Shown piece after piece: positions 24,947 through 33,390 of a stretch of DNA of 64,000 bases; within the stretch, counting starts at the first letter, position 1; every line of letters begins with the position of its first letter. The notes beneath the pieces were generated by a model. It was not told where the DNA came from, did no database searches, and saw nothing but the letters and a program-made list of their open reading frames with translations. This stretch comes from CBDCZY01 sp965224745. GTDB taxonomy: Bacteria; Pseudomonadota; Gammaproteobacteria; Methylococcales; Methylomonadaceae. Location: the NCBI GenBank assembly GCA_965224745.1, contig CBDCZY010000002.1, forward strand, positions 186,001 to 250,000, in the 5' to 3' direction. The position numbers were made by a program, and so were the translations under genes.

Positions 24947-25675
24947 TTACTCCATAGTAAACAGATCTCCCAACTTCACCTTGAATTGTTCGACCACACT
25001 ACCCTGATTAATAGCAATTTCAACTAAATCATTTGAGTTTCTATACCAAAAGCCTGCACCTTTCGCTACTGAACAAAAAGTATCAGCAGGTGGTAACCGT
25101 TGCCCTGCTTCCGTTATTACATAACGTCCACGAAAGGTTTCTGAATATCGTAAGCCTGTAAACGCGTTGCCATAATCATCAAAATAAATGATCTCATTAA
25201 TGTCCGTTAACCAATCAGTAAGGTCTGGCCCAGTAAAGCTGGACAATTCATTGGTTAACCGATCAGTCACTATCATTGCTGCGATGGGTGCGAAAATATC
25301 TCTGCCATGAAAACTGGTAGAACATGACTCAGGTCTCCAGGTTATTATCCACCATTTAATATCAATAGATTGTTTTGCAACGGTATTCAGCAAGTCATTA
25401 TCTGGCCCGACAAACCACTGACCATCAGCATACAGCACCAAAGGCAACCTTGGTCCGCCAACTCCGGGATCAACAACCGCTACAAATACACTCTGCTCTG
25501 GCAGCGAATATCTAAGCGCAGCTAATAGATAGGAGCTTATTCTGGGGCTTCTAGGTGCATTACTAACCAGATTAATCACAGAAAGCTGTGGAGCCGATTG
25601 CCTTAAAACAGCTTCCATTTGTCCAAGATAAGGGCCGGAGCTACCAAAATCGGTAAATAAAACGACCATTTTCAT
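24947..25675 (-). CDS. SAM hydroxide adenosyltransferase-like (DUF62 / chlorinase-fluorinase family)
   Basis: A 242-residue protein with the family N terminus LFTDFGSSGPYLGQMEAVL, the VVDPGVGG loop (about residues 67-74) and GRDIFAPIAA (about residues 124-133). Most bacterial members hydrolyse S-adenosylmethionine to adenosine and methionine with activated water rather than halide; halogenation should not be assumed. Monocistronic, downstream of the ttcA operon. Confidence 0.88.
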   Translation of the reverse strand: MKMVVLFTDFGSSGPYLGQMEAVLRQSAPQLSVINLVSNAPRSPRISSYLLAALRYSLPEQSVFVAVVDPGVGGPRLPLVLYADGQWFVGPDNDLLNTVAKQSIDIKWWIITWRPESCSTSFHGRDIFAPIAAMIVTDRLTNELSSFTGPDLTDWLTDINEIIYFDDYGNAFTGLRYSETFRGRYVITEAGQRLPPADTFCSVAKGAGFWYRNSNDLVEIAINQGSVVEQFKVKLGDLFTME

Positions 25676-25810
25676 AGCGGCGACTTACAGAAAAAGTTGT
25701 GTGAAATGCAACGAATTGATGAAAAGAACATACTTTGAAAGTATCGATTCTCAGCGCCTTGTTTTGTCTGAATATTATTGTTCAATTAAAATTTAAGCTG
25801 CACTGGATCG

Positions 25811-26701
25811 TCATTGAACAGAATTAACTGGAAAAGTGACTTCATTCTTCTGGTGTGCTAGAGCCTGCTCTGTCAATAGTTCCAGGAAATTGAAAAGGTT
25901 CCGATCTGCCAAATGTGACGGCGTCGCATTTTGCAGACTGGTGAAGATTGTTTCCAATCTACCCGGAAATTGCTTATCCCATGTTTGCAGCATTTCTTTC
26001 ATCATTTGTCGTTGCAAATTAGTTTGCGAACCACAAAGGTTACATGGAATGATGGGAAACTCTTTGTAGCCAGCATAACGTTCAATATCCTTTTCTCTGC
26101 AGTAGGCTAGCGGCCTGATTACAATATGCTGCTGGTCGTCACTTAGCAGTTTGGCAGGCATTGCTTTTAGTTTTCCACCATAAAACAGATTCAGAAAAAA
26201 GGTTTCAAGAATATCGTCCCGGTGATGTCCCAAAGCAATTTTGGTGATGTTATTTTGCTTGGCGTAGGTGTACAAAGCGCCTCTTCGCAATCTTGAGCAT
26301 AATCCGCAGGTTGTTTTTCCTTCAGGAATAACACGCTTAACCACACTGTAGGTATCTTGCTCAAGAATCTCAAAAGATACGCCGAGTTGACTTAAATAGT
26401 CAGGCAGAACGTGCTCTGGAAAACCGGGTTGCTTTTGATCTAAATTGGCAGCCATCAGCTCGAATTTAATCGGTGCACTTCGCTGGAGATTCAACAGAAT
26501 ATCCAGCATCACATAAGAATCTTTGCCTCCAGAAAGACAAACCATGACCCGATCACCACCTTCGATCATGTTGTAATCGACAATAGCATTCCCCGTTTCA
26601 CGGCGAAGCTTTTTGTGCAGCTTATTTTGGTTTATTTTCTGTTTTTCTTGTGGCCTCATTCGAGAATAGTAATCCAAATAGACAAAGAGGTTTTCCCTCA
26701 A
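25811..26701 (-). CDS. ttcA: tRNA 2-thiocytidine(32) synthetase TtcA
   Basis: A 296-residue PP-loop ATPase with SGGKDS near residue 58 and two Cys pairs, CGLC and CNLCGSQ, that hold the Fe-S cluster, as in TtcA, which thiolates C32 of some tRNAs. Its ATG overlaps the fabB stop (26698-26701), so it is coupled to the fatty-acid genes on the same strand. Confidence 0.95.
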   Translation of the reverse strand: MRENLFVYLDYYSRMRPQEKQKINQNKLHKKLRRETGNAIVDYNMIEGGDRVMVCLSGGKDSYVMLDILLNLQRSAPIKFELMAANLDQKQPGFPEHVLPDYLSQLGVSFEILEQDTYSVVKRVIPEGKTTCGLCSRLRRGALYTYAKQNNITKIALGHHRDDILETFFLNLFYGGKLKAMPAKLLSDDQQHIVIRPLAYCREKDIERYAGYKEFPIIPCNLCGSQTNLQRQMMKEMLQTWDKQFPGRLETIFTSLQNATPSHLADRNLFNFLELLTEQALAHQKNEVTFPVNSVQ

Positions 26702-27918
26702 CCGCGATAACGTTGAAATATCAGTGTAGAATTGGTTCCACCAAAACCAAAGCTGTTAGACATGATGGTGTTTAAAGTGACATCTTCCTGAAGCTCTCTG
26801 ACAATACGCATACCCTCAGCACCTGGATCAAGTTCTGTGATATTTGCTGAAGCGCTCAAATAGCCCTCTTCCATCATGATCAAACTATAGATCGCTTCAT
26901 TGACGCCAGCCCCTCCAAGCGCATGACCCGTTAAAGATTTTGTTGAGGAGGTTGGTGGAATTTTATCGCCAAAAACAGTCCGAAGTGCTTCCAACTCACG
27001 AATATCACCAACAGGCGTACTAGTACCATGGGCATTGATATAATCAATCTCGGCATTTACTTCGCGCATTGCTTGCTGCATGCAGCGGACAGCGCCTTCA
27101 CCCGATGGCTGAACCATATCGTAGCCGTCAGAAGTAGCGCCATAACCGACTAATTCTGCATATATTTTAGCGCCTCGCGCTTTGGCATGCTCCAAATCTT
27201 CTAATACCAGAGTACCGCCTCCCCCTGAAATCACGAACCCATCCCTGCTGGCATCATAGGGTCTTGAAGCCTTGGTTGGCGTTTCGTTATATTTGGAAGA
27301 TAACGCGCCCATCGCGTCGAATAATACAGACATCGTCCAATGCACTTCTTCACCGCCACCAGCAAATACGATGGTTTGTTTACCCATCTGTATTTGCTCC
27401 ATCGCATTTCCTATGCAATGGGCGCTGGTAGCACAGGCTGAACTAATCGTGTAATTGATACCTTTGATTTTAAATGGTGTAGCAAGGCATGCGGTATTAG
27501 TACTCGACATTGAACGTGGAACCATATAAGGCCCGACTTTTTTGATACCTTTTTCACGTAAGTTATCCCACGCCAAAAGTAGATTGGACGTGGAAGGTCC
27601 ACCGGACCCCATAATCAGGCCAGTATCAGGATGAGAAACTTCTTGTTCTTCTAGTCCTGAATCTGCGATCGCTTGCTGCATGGCAATGTAATTGAAAGCC
27701 GCCCCATCACCCATAAACCGTTTAATCTTACGGTCTATGAAGTCATCAAGATCAATCGTAACAGGGCCATGTACGTGACTTCTAAAACCAAGCTCCTTGT
27801 ATTCCTCAGCAACAGTAATCCCTGACCGTCCTTCTTTTAGGGATTGACTCACCTCTTGGCGATTATTACCAATGCTTGAAACTATTCCCAAGCCGGTTAC
27901 AACAACTCGTTTCATCAT
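26698..27918 (-). CDS. fabB: 3-oxoacyl-ACP synthase I
   Basis: A 406-residue ketosynthase with the active-site Cys in SSACATSAHC (about residue 163), the two catalytic His in NAHGTSTPVGD (about 298) and SLTGHALGGAG (about 333), and C-terminal SNSFGFGGTN. FabB elongates unsaturated acyl-ACPs in the anaerobic-type pathway. It follows fabA by 10 bases. Confidence 0.97.
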   Translation of the reverse strand: MMKRVVVTGLGIVSSIGNNRQEVSQSLKEGRSGITVAEEYKELGFRSHVHGPVTIDLDDFIDRKIKRFMGDGAAFNYIAMQQAIADSGLEEQEVSHPDTGLIMGSGGPSTSNLLLAWDNLREKGIKKVGPYMVPRSMSSTNTACLATPFKIKGINYTISSACATSAHCIGNAMEQIQMGKQTIVFAGGGEEVHWTMSVLFDAMGALSSKYNETPTKASRPYDASRDGFVISGGGGTLVLEDLEHAKARGAKIYAELVGYGATSDGYDMVQPSGEGAVRCMQQAMREVNAEIDYINAHGTSTPVGDIRELEALRTVFGDKIPPTSSTKSLTGHALGGAGVNEAIYSLIMMEEGYLSASANITELDPGAEGMRIVRELQEDVTLNTIMSNSFGFGGTNSTLIFQRYRG

Positions 27919-27928
27919 TCATTCACCT

Positions 27929-28444
27929 TTAAAAATCAGCCGTTGTAGCAAACAAGCCCACTCTTAGATCGCTCGCTTGATATATGGTTTTACCATCAAC
28001 ATCCATTTCTGCATCGGCAATACCCATTACTAAATTACGCATAATAACCCGTTTTAAGTTGACATGATAAGTCACCAGCTTAGCATCTGGTAATACTTGG
28101 CCTCTAAATTTAACATCACCCACCCCAAGCGCTCTGCCTTTACCTGGCCCTCCAGCCCAGCATAAATAAAAGCCAAGTAGTTGCCACATAGCATCCAAAC
28201 CTAAGCAACCGGGCATCACAGGATCGCCCATAAAATGACAATCAAAAAACCAAAGCTCGGGTTTAATATCAAGCTCGGCAATGGTTTCGCCTTTGTCGAA
28301 TTTCCCTCCCTCATTGGAAATCTGCGTTATACGATCAAACATCAGCATGTTCGGAAGAGGCAATTGTGCATTTTCGGGCCCAAATAATTCACCTCTGGCC
28401 GACATCAACAATTCATCGTACGTGTAACTATGCTGTCTCTGCAT
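27929..28444 (-). CDS. fabA: 3-hydroxydecanoyl-ACP dehydratase/isomerase
   Basis: A 171-residue hot-dog enzyme, almost the length of E. coli FabA. The catalytic His lies in FDCHFMGDPVMPGCLGLDAMWQ. FabA introduces the cis double bond, and the fabA-fabB pair is the hallmark of gamma- and alphaproteobacterial unsaturated fatty acid synthesis. Confidence 0.97.
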   Translation of the reverse strand: MQRQHSYTYDELLMSARGELFGPENAQLPLPNMLMFDRITQISNEGGKFDKGETIAELDIKPELWFFDCHFMGDPVMPGCLGLDAMWQLLGFYLCWAGGPGKGRALGVGDVKFRGQVLPDAKLVTYHVNLKRVIMRNLVMGIADAEMDVDGKTIYQASDLRVGLFATTADF

Positions 28445-28817
28445 GAAGTTTTTCTCTCTGTTATAGTTCTGTATCGAGCAGTATTATCTTACAGGCATTA
28501 AAAAAAATCAGTATTTGACCACAATTATTCACAAAATTTATTGAAAAAGCTTACCCGTCATTAGAAAGTCTTTCGGCAAAATAACGTGACTAACCCCCCA
28601 TAATGCTGACAGAAATGACCAAAAAATGGTTATTACTGATCTCACCAAAAATAAGTCACAATTAATTTAGCAACCAGCAAGTAATTTAGCTCATGTAAAC
28701 ATGCTAAAGAGCCAATTGTTGTAAAAACAATCTGTATTGAATACTTTCAGATTTGCTTGCTACAATCTTTTTATTTAGCTCAACCCATCCTTACTGTAAG
28801 GTAGAAATTGAAAACTA
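28445..28817. other. Intergenic region between fabA and ABC exporter
   Basis: About 370 AT-rich bases that separate two divergent genes and must hold both promoters. No FabR/FadR operator, RNA gene or repeat could be assigned by eye. Confidence 0.4.
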
Positions 28818-30602
28818 ATGTCTTCAAAAAGTTTTAACTGGGATTATATCCGTACAATCACCTTAGAGTATAAAGACAAACTCGTCGGTGCTCATGTAGT
28901 CGCTATTTTTGCCACTTTAGCAAATGTACCGGTTCCTCTGTTGATGCCCCTGTTGGTCGATGAAGTATTACTCAACCAGCCGGGGAAGGCAGTCAGTACC
29001 TTGAATGATGTATTCCCGGAAAGCTGGCATGGACCAGTTCTCTACATTTTAGTGGTTTTGCTGTTTAGCCTATTGCTTCGTCTTATAGCAATCATCTTCA
29101 ATATCATTCAGGCCAAACAATTTTCCTTTCTGTCCAAAACTATCATCTATCGTATCAGGGAAAACCTGACCCGCCATCTTCAATCCATATCCATGGCAGA
29201 ATACGAAAGCCTGGGAAGCGGCACCATTGTCACCTACATGACAACAGACTTAAATACCTTGGATAATTTTATAGGCAGTACCATTAGCCGATTGTTAGTG
29301 GCCACTCTGACAATCATTGGAACGGCCATTATTCTGCTATGGATGCATTGGCCGTTGGGTTTATTTATTTTGTTGCTTAACCCTGTGGTTATTTATTTCA
29401 CAACCCTCGTCGGAAAACACGTCAAAGAACTGAAAAAGAAAGAGAATACAGCTTACGAAGTTTTTCAGTTATCGTTGTCTGAAACATTAGAGGCTATCCA
29501 TCAAATTAGAGCCAGTAACAGGGAACAGCATTATTTCAGCCAATTAATCGACACTGCAAAGTCAGTAAAACAACATGCCATTAATTTTTCGTGGAAAAGC
29601 GATGCAGCGAACCGATTTAGTTTTGTTATTTTTTTATTTGGTTTTGATATTTTCAGAGCGACAGCCATGCTCATGGTGGTCTATTCCAACCTGACTATTG
29701 GAGAGATGCTGGCCGTATTCGGCTATCTGTGGTTTATGATGTCTCCGGTTCAAGAAGTACTCGGTATTCAGTATGCTTATTATGGCGCTAAAGCAGCGCT
29801 TGACCGCATTAATCGATTGTCGCACTTACAGCAAGAACCGACTTACCCTCACCTTGCCAATCCTTTTGTTAACACCGACACAGTCGCCATTCGGATAGAA
29901 AATTTACACTTTAGTTATAACGAAGAAAGCGCCATATTGAACGGAATCTCCCTCAAAATAAAAAAAGGAGAAAAAGTCGCTTTGGTGGGCGCCAGTGGGG
30001 GGGGGAAATCGACCCTGGTGCAAGTACTCATCGGACTCTATCCTGCCAACAGCGGGATGGTTTATTTTGATGATGTACCCATTGATCAAATTGGTTTAAA
30101 TGTTGTCAGAGAAAATGTAGTGACTGTTTTACAACACCCGACTTTGTTTAATGATACTATTCGTTCAAACCTAACCCTGGGAAGAGACGCCACTGAAAAA
30201 CAATTATGGCAAGCGCTGGAAATAGCGCAGCTTGATCGAGCCATATCTCATCTGGATAAAGGTTTGGATACCATTGTTGGTCGCCAAGGCATGCGACTAT
30301 CTGGCGGTCAAAGACAACGAATAGCGATAGCTCGAATGATCATAGCCGAACCAAGTGTGGTAATCCTAGACGAATCAACTTCGGCCTTGGATAGTCAAAC
30401 GGAACGCAAATTACACCAAGCCATGGCAGATTTTTTATCGCAAAGAACGACTATTATTGTCGCCCACCGACTCAGCGCCGTAAAACTGGCAGACAAGGTT
30501 TATGTTTTTGAAGAAGGTCAAATTTGCGAGCAGGGATCGCACCATGATTTAATCAATCAACAAGGTTTATATTCGAAACTTTATGGCGAACATCCACAAT
30601 GA
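28818..30602 (+). CDS. ABC exporter, fused membrane and ATPase domains
   Basis: A 594-residue half-transporter. Residues 1 to about 320 contain six membrane helices. The ATPase has Walker A GASGGGKST (about 391-399), signature LSGGQRQR and Walker B VVILDES. The type is MsbA/multidrug, with lipid, peptide and drug substrates all possible. Walker A is encoded with a run of nine G (29997-30005), a potential slippage site. The stop overlaps the start of the PHP gene (ATGA). Confidence 0.92.
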   Translation: MSSKSFNWDYIRTITLEYKDKLVGAHVVAIFATLANVPVPLLMPLLVDEVLLNQPGKAVSTLNDVFPESWHGPVLYILVVLLFSLLLRLIAIIFNIIQAKQFSFLSKTIIYRIRENLTRHLQSISMAEYESLGSGTIVTYMTTDLNTLDNFIGSTISRLLVATLTIIGTAIILLWMHWPLGLFILLLNPVVIYFTTLVGKHVKELKKKENTAYEVFQLSLSETLEAIHQIRASNREQHYFSQLIDTAKSVKQHAINFSWKSDAANRFSFVIFLFGFDIFRATAMLMVVYSNLTIGEMLAVFGYLWFMMSPVQEVLGIQYAYYGAKAALDRINRLSHLQQEPTYPHLANPFVNTDTVAIRIENLHFSYNEESAILNGISLKIKKGEKVALVGASGGGKSTLVQVLIGLYPANSGMVYFDDVPIDQIGLNVVRENVVTVLQHPTLFNDTIRSNLTLGRDATEKQLWQALEIAQLDRAISHLDKGLDTIVGRQGMRLSGGQRQRIAIARMIIAEPSVVILDESTSALDSQTERKLHQAMADFLSQRTTIIVAHRLSAVKLADKVYVFEEGQICEQGSHHDLINQQGLYSKLYGEHPQ

Positions 30603-31429
30603 CGTCTGAATACGATTTACACTGCCATTCTAACGTTTCTGACGGTTTTCTAGCCCCGGCAGAAGTAGTACAGCGCGCTGCGAATCAAGGCGTCAAGACG
30701 CTGGCTTTAACCGACCATGATACTGGCCAAGGCATTAAACAAGCGCAGCAAGCGGCGGATCAGTGCGCTATCAATCTCATCCCCGGCATTGAGCTGTCTG
30801 TGAGCTGGAGTCATCATTGTTTTCACATTATTGGTCTAAACATAAACCCGGAATACCCTCCATTAGTCCAAGGCACTAATCACCTACAAACTATTCGCCA
30901 GGAACGAGCTGAAAAAATCGCTAACAAGTTACAAAAGAAAGGTATTGATGGTGCCTTTGAAGCGGTAAAAAAAATCGCAGGAAACGGCATGATAACTCGA
31001 ACCCATTTTGCTGATTTTTTGGTTAATAACAATTATGTATCAGACCAACAGGCAGCATTTAATCGTTATCTACGCAAAGGAAAACCGGCTTTTGTTGCAT
31101 CCCAGTGGACAGAACTGGAACAAGCCATCGATTGGATCATTCAATCCGGCGGCATCGCTATCATTGCTCACCCTTTACGTTACAATTTAACAGGCTCCAA
31201 GTTAAAAAAATTTATTGAAGCTTTCAAAGCGTCAGGTGGATCTGGCATCGAGGTAGTAACAGGCCGTTATAATCAAGGAGAAATCAACCTGGTGAGCCAG
31301 TATGCCAAAAAACATGACTTATTAGGCTCTATTGGCTCAGACTTTCATACCCCAAAACAAAGTTGGGTAGAGCTTGGGAAATTAGCTCCTTTGCCATCAG
31401 ACATTACCCCAGTTTGGAGTCAGTTTTAA
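30599..31429 (+). CDS. PHP-domain phosphoesterase (RNase AM / YciV-like)
   Basis: A 276-residue protein with the metal-binding motifs of the PHP family: DLHCHSNVSDG at the N terminus, TDHDT, GIELS, and HPLR and GSDFH in the C-terminal half. Relatives hydrolyse 3',5'-nucleotide bisphosphates or trim the 5' end of rRNA. The gene overlaps the ABC exporter by 4 bases. Confidence 0.9.
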   Translation: MTSEYDLHCHSNVSDGFLAPAEVVQRAANQGVKTLALTDHDTGQGIKQAQQAADQCAINLIPGIELSVSWSHHCFHIIGLNINPEYPPLVQGTNHLQTIRQERAEKIANKLQKKGIDGAFEAVKKIAGNGMITRTHFADFLVNNNYVSDQQAAFNRYLRKGKPAFVASQWTELEQAIDWIIQSGGIAIIAHPLRYNLTGSKLKKFIEAFKASGGSGIEVVTGRYNQGEINLVSQYAKKHDLLGSIGSDFHTPKQSWVELGKLAPLPSDITPVWSQF

Positions 31430-31734
31430 ACTTCCCCACACCATATTTTTCAAATTTCTTCCGCAAATTCAAACTTATACACTCAAGTTATATTATTGAA
31501 GCAAGTCCTAAAGACTGGATAAAAATATCACAACTCGTGTATACTCTTCGAATTAATCGAATGAGTTAATACGTTCCTGAACCTGAAATTTTGGTCAATA
31601 CTCTCGGTTATTGTTACATCATCAGTTACAAGTTCTTTAGGTCTACACAGAAGTTTACTATCGGTATCATCTGCAAATTACCTTACCTGATCTGTGATTG
31701 AGCTCCAATTTTAAATTTTTTAGAGGTAATTTTT
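31430..31734. other. Leader region of second cold-shock gene
   Basis: About 305 bases without a supported gene. The last ~180 bases are probably the promoter and long untranslated leader of the csp gene, with an AGAGGTAA ribosome-binding site just before its ATG. Confidence 0.4.
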
Positions 31735-31941
31735 ATGGTTACAGGTACCGTGAAGTGGTTCAACGAAGCCAAAGGCTTTGGTTTTATTTCTCCATCGGAT
31801 GGCAGTGCGGACGTATTTGTTCATTACTCGGCCATTGAAGGATCAGGATTTAAAGCATTATCAGAAGGCCAAACTGTCAATTTTGAAGTAGAAAATGGCC
31901 CAAAAGGCCCACAAGCCACCTCAGTTACTGTAGATAGTTAA
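31735..31941 (+). CDS. Cold-shock protein (CspA family)
   Basis: 68 residues with RNP1 KGFGFISP and RNP2 VFVHYSAI, closely similar to the copy at 4273. Strong ribosome-binding site. It is followed by a hairpin and then an RRM protein, so cold-regulated RNA handling is the likely theme. Confidence 0.95.
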   Translation: MVTGTVKWFNEAKGFGFISPSDGSADVFVHYSAIEGSGFKALSEGQTVNFEVENGPKGPQATSVTVDS

Positions 31942-31960
31942 CGTTACAATCTAAAGCTGA

Positions 31961-31996
31961 GAACCCTGCATTTTTTTAATGCCGGGTTCATTTTTG
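31961..31996 (+). terminator. Terminator/attenuator between csp and RRM gene
   Basis: GAACCCTGCAT (31961-31971) pairs with ATGCCGGGTTC (31979-31989) with one mismatch, and is followed by ATTTTT. It lies 47 bases before the RRM gene, so it can end the csp message or attenuate read-through. Confidence 0.8.
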
Positions 31997-32042
31997 CGCC
32001 GAACAAGCGCGACAATCCATTCACTTTATTAAGGATGCGCAT

Positions 32043-32303
32043 ATGAAAAAAATGTTCGTCGGCAATCTGCCTCAGGATGCGACCGAAGAAACCGTTCAAG
32101 AGCTCTTCTCAGAATTTGGCGTGGTACGCTCAATTCATCTTGTAACAGATTTATTCTCAGGCAAATGCAAAGGATTTGGTTTTATTGAAATGGAAGGCCA
32201 TGAAGCTCGTGCGGCTATCGCAGGCCTTAATGGCAAAACCCTTGATGGAAAATCACTCCGAGTACAGTTTGAAGAAGCTCGCGGTAACCGCAAGCGTCGA
32301 TAA
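32043..32303 (+). CDS. RRM-type RNA-binding protein
   Basis: An 86-residue single RRM domain: RNP2 MFVGNL at the N terminus and RNP1 KGFGFIEM near residue 41, with a basic C terminus ending RGNRKRR. Such single-RRM proteins are common in cyanobacteria and aquatic gammaproteobacteria and are often cold-induced. Placement behind csp supports that. Confidence 0.93.
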   Translation: MKKMFVGNLPQDATEETVQELFSEFGVVRSIHLVTDLFSGKCKGFGFIEMEGHEARAAIAGLNGKTLDGKSLRVQFEEARGNRKRR

Positions 32304-32535
32304 CCATTGCCATCAGAAAATATCAGCCAAGGGGACGTGGCTCACTAAGCCTTAGTACAATAAGAAGGCCACAACCCAAAGCTGTAAAACCGTTCAGACC
32401 AAACTTAAGTACTTTCTTACTGAATTTTGCCAGTCTTTACTAGTTCTAATGTCTTGAGTAAAATAACTATCTTATCTGAAGTTAAAGAACCATTGGTTTT
32501 CTTTGCCACTTTACCTATCCTGCAATACATTTTCA

Positions 32536-33384
32536 CTACTTGCCAGAGTAAATAAAATCATTGTAGCCTGCTTTATATTCAGCATAACGAAATTGATAGC
32601 CTTCCTGGCGAATTAAGCGATTATTGCAACGCTTATTTTGCGCCGCAGTAGCCCCCATAGTTTTTTTGGCGGGAGGTTTTTTTTGTAACCGTTCTGCCAT
32701 CCATGCAACCACGTCCCAAAGTGGTGCGGGGTTGCTATCCGTTGCCAGGTAAATTTGACTTAAGCTTACCGAACCCAATTTTTTACCCAGCAAAAATTTT
32801 ATGATACCTACACAATCCAGCCAGTGTATACGATTCGTGAAATACGGTGGATTAAACTGAATGCCATCGTCCGCATCAGTTAAAGCAGAAAAAGGCCCCG
32901 TACTTCGTCCATAAATACCGGAAAATCTAACGACAGTATTATTGGCGTCAAGCTGAAGAATTCGTTGTTCCGCCGCTGCGATAATACGACCACGAAAATT
33001 ACTTGGCTGAGTGATTGACTGCTCATCCACCCATTCTCCTTGGTCTTGGGCATAAACACTGGTTGAGGAGATGAATATCAACGGTATGGGTTGGCCGCTT
33101 TCTCCCAACCACGCCAACAAGTTTTCCAAACCAACCTCAAACACGGCCTGATAAGCTTGCTCAGATCGCTCATCCGGACTTAAAATTACCACTATATGAT
33201 CAAAGTCTGGCTGAATATCTTGTAATGTCTCCGGGTGAGTTAAATCCACTTTGGCGTATTGTATAGCTGATGGGATGGCCGGAGGGTTTCTTCTAAAACC
33301 CACCACATCATGACCCTCTAGGCATAATTGCTCACCTATATGGCTGCCAAGAAAGCCACAACCTGCGATTAAAATTCGACTCAT
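32536..33384 (-). CDS. NAD-dependent epimerase/dehydratase (YeeZ-like SDR)
   Basis: A 282-residue extended-SDR protein with the nucleotide-binding loop GCGFLGSHIG at residues 8-17 and a plausible SSTSVYAQ active-site region. It is the last gene of the minus-strand glycosylation block (6 bases after the giant glycosyltransferase), so a nucleotide-sugar substrate is possible. The 3' intergenic gap to the RRM gene holds nothing recognisable. Confidence 0.82.
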   Translation of the reverse strand: MSRILIAGCGFLGSHIGEQLCLEGHDVVGFRRNPPAIPSAIQYAKVDLTHPETLQDIQPDFDHIVVILSPDERSEQAYQAVFEVGLENLLAWLGESGQPIPLIFISSTSVYAQDQGEWVDEQSITQPSNFRGRIIAAAEQRILQLDANNTVVRFSGIYGRSTGPFSALTDADDGIQFNPPYFTNRIHWLDCVGIIKFLLGKKLGSVSLSQIYLATDSNPAPLWDVVAWMAERLQKKPPAKKTMGATAAQNKRCNNRLIRQEGYQFRYAEYKAGYNDFIYSGK

Positions 33385-33390
33385 ACCCCT

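Noticed and set aside
24947..25675. Fluorinase or chlorinase activity
   Set aside because: The family name suggests halogenation, but most bacterial members hydrolyse SAM and no halogenase-specific insertion is evident.
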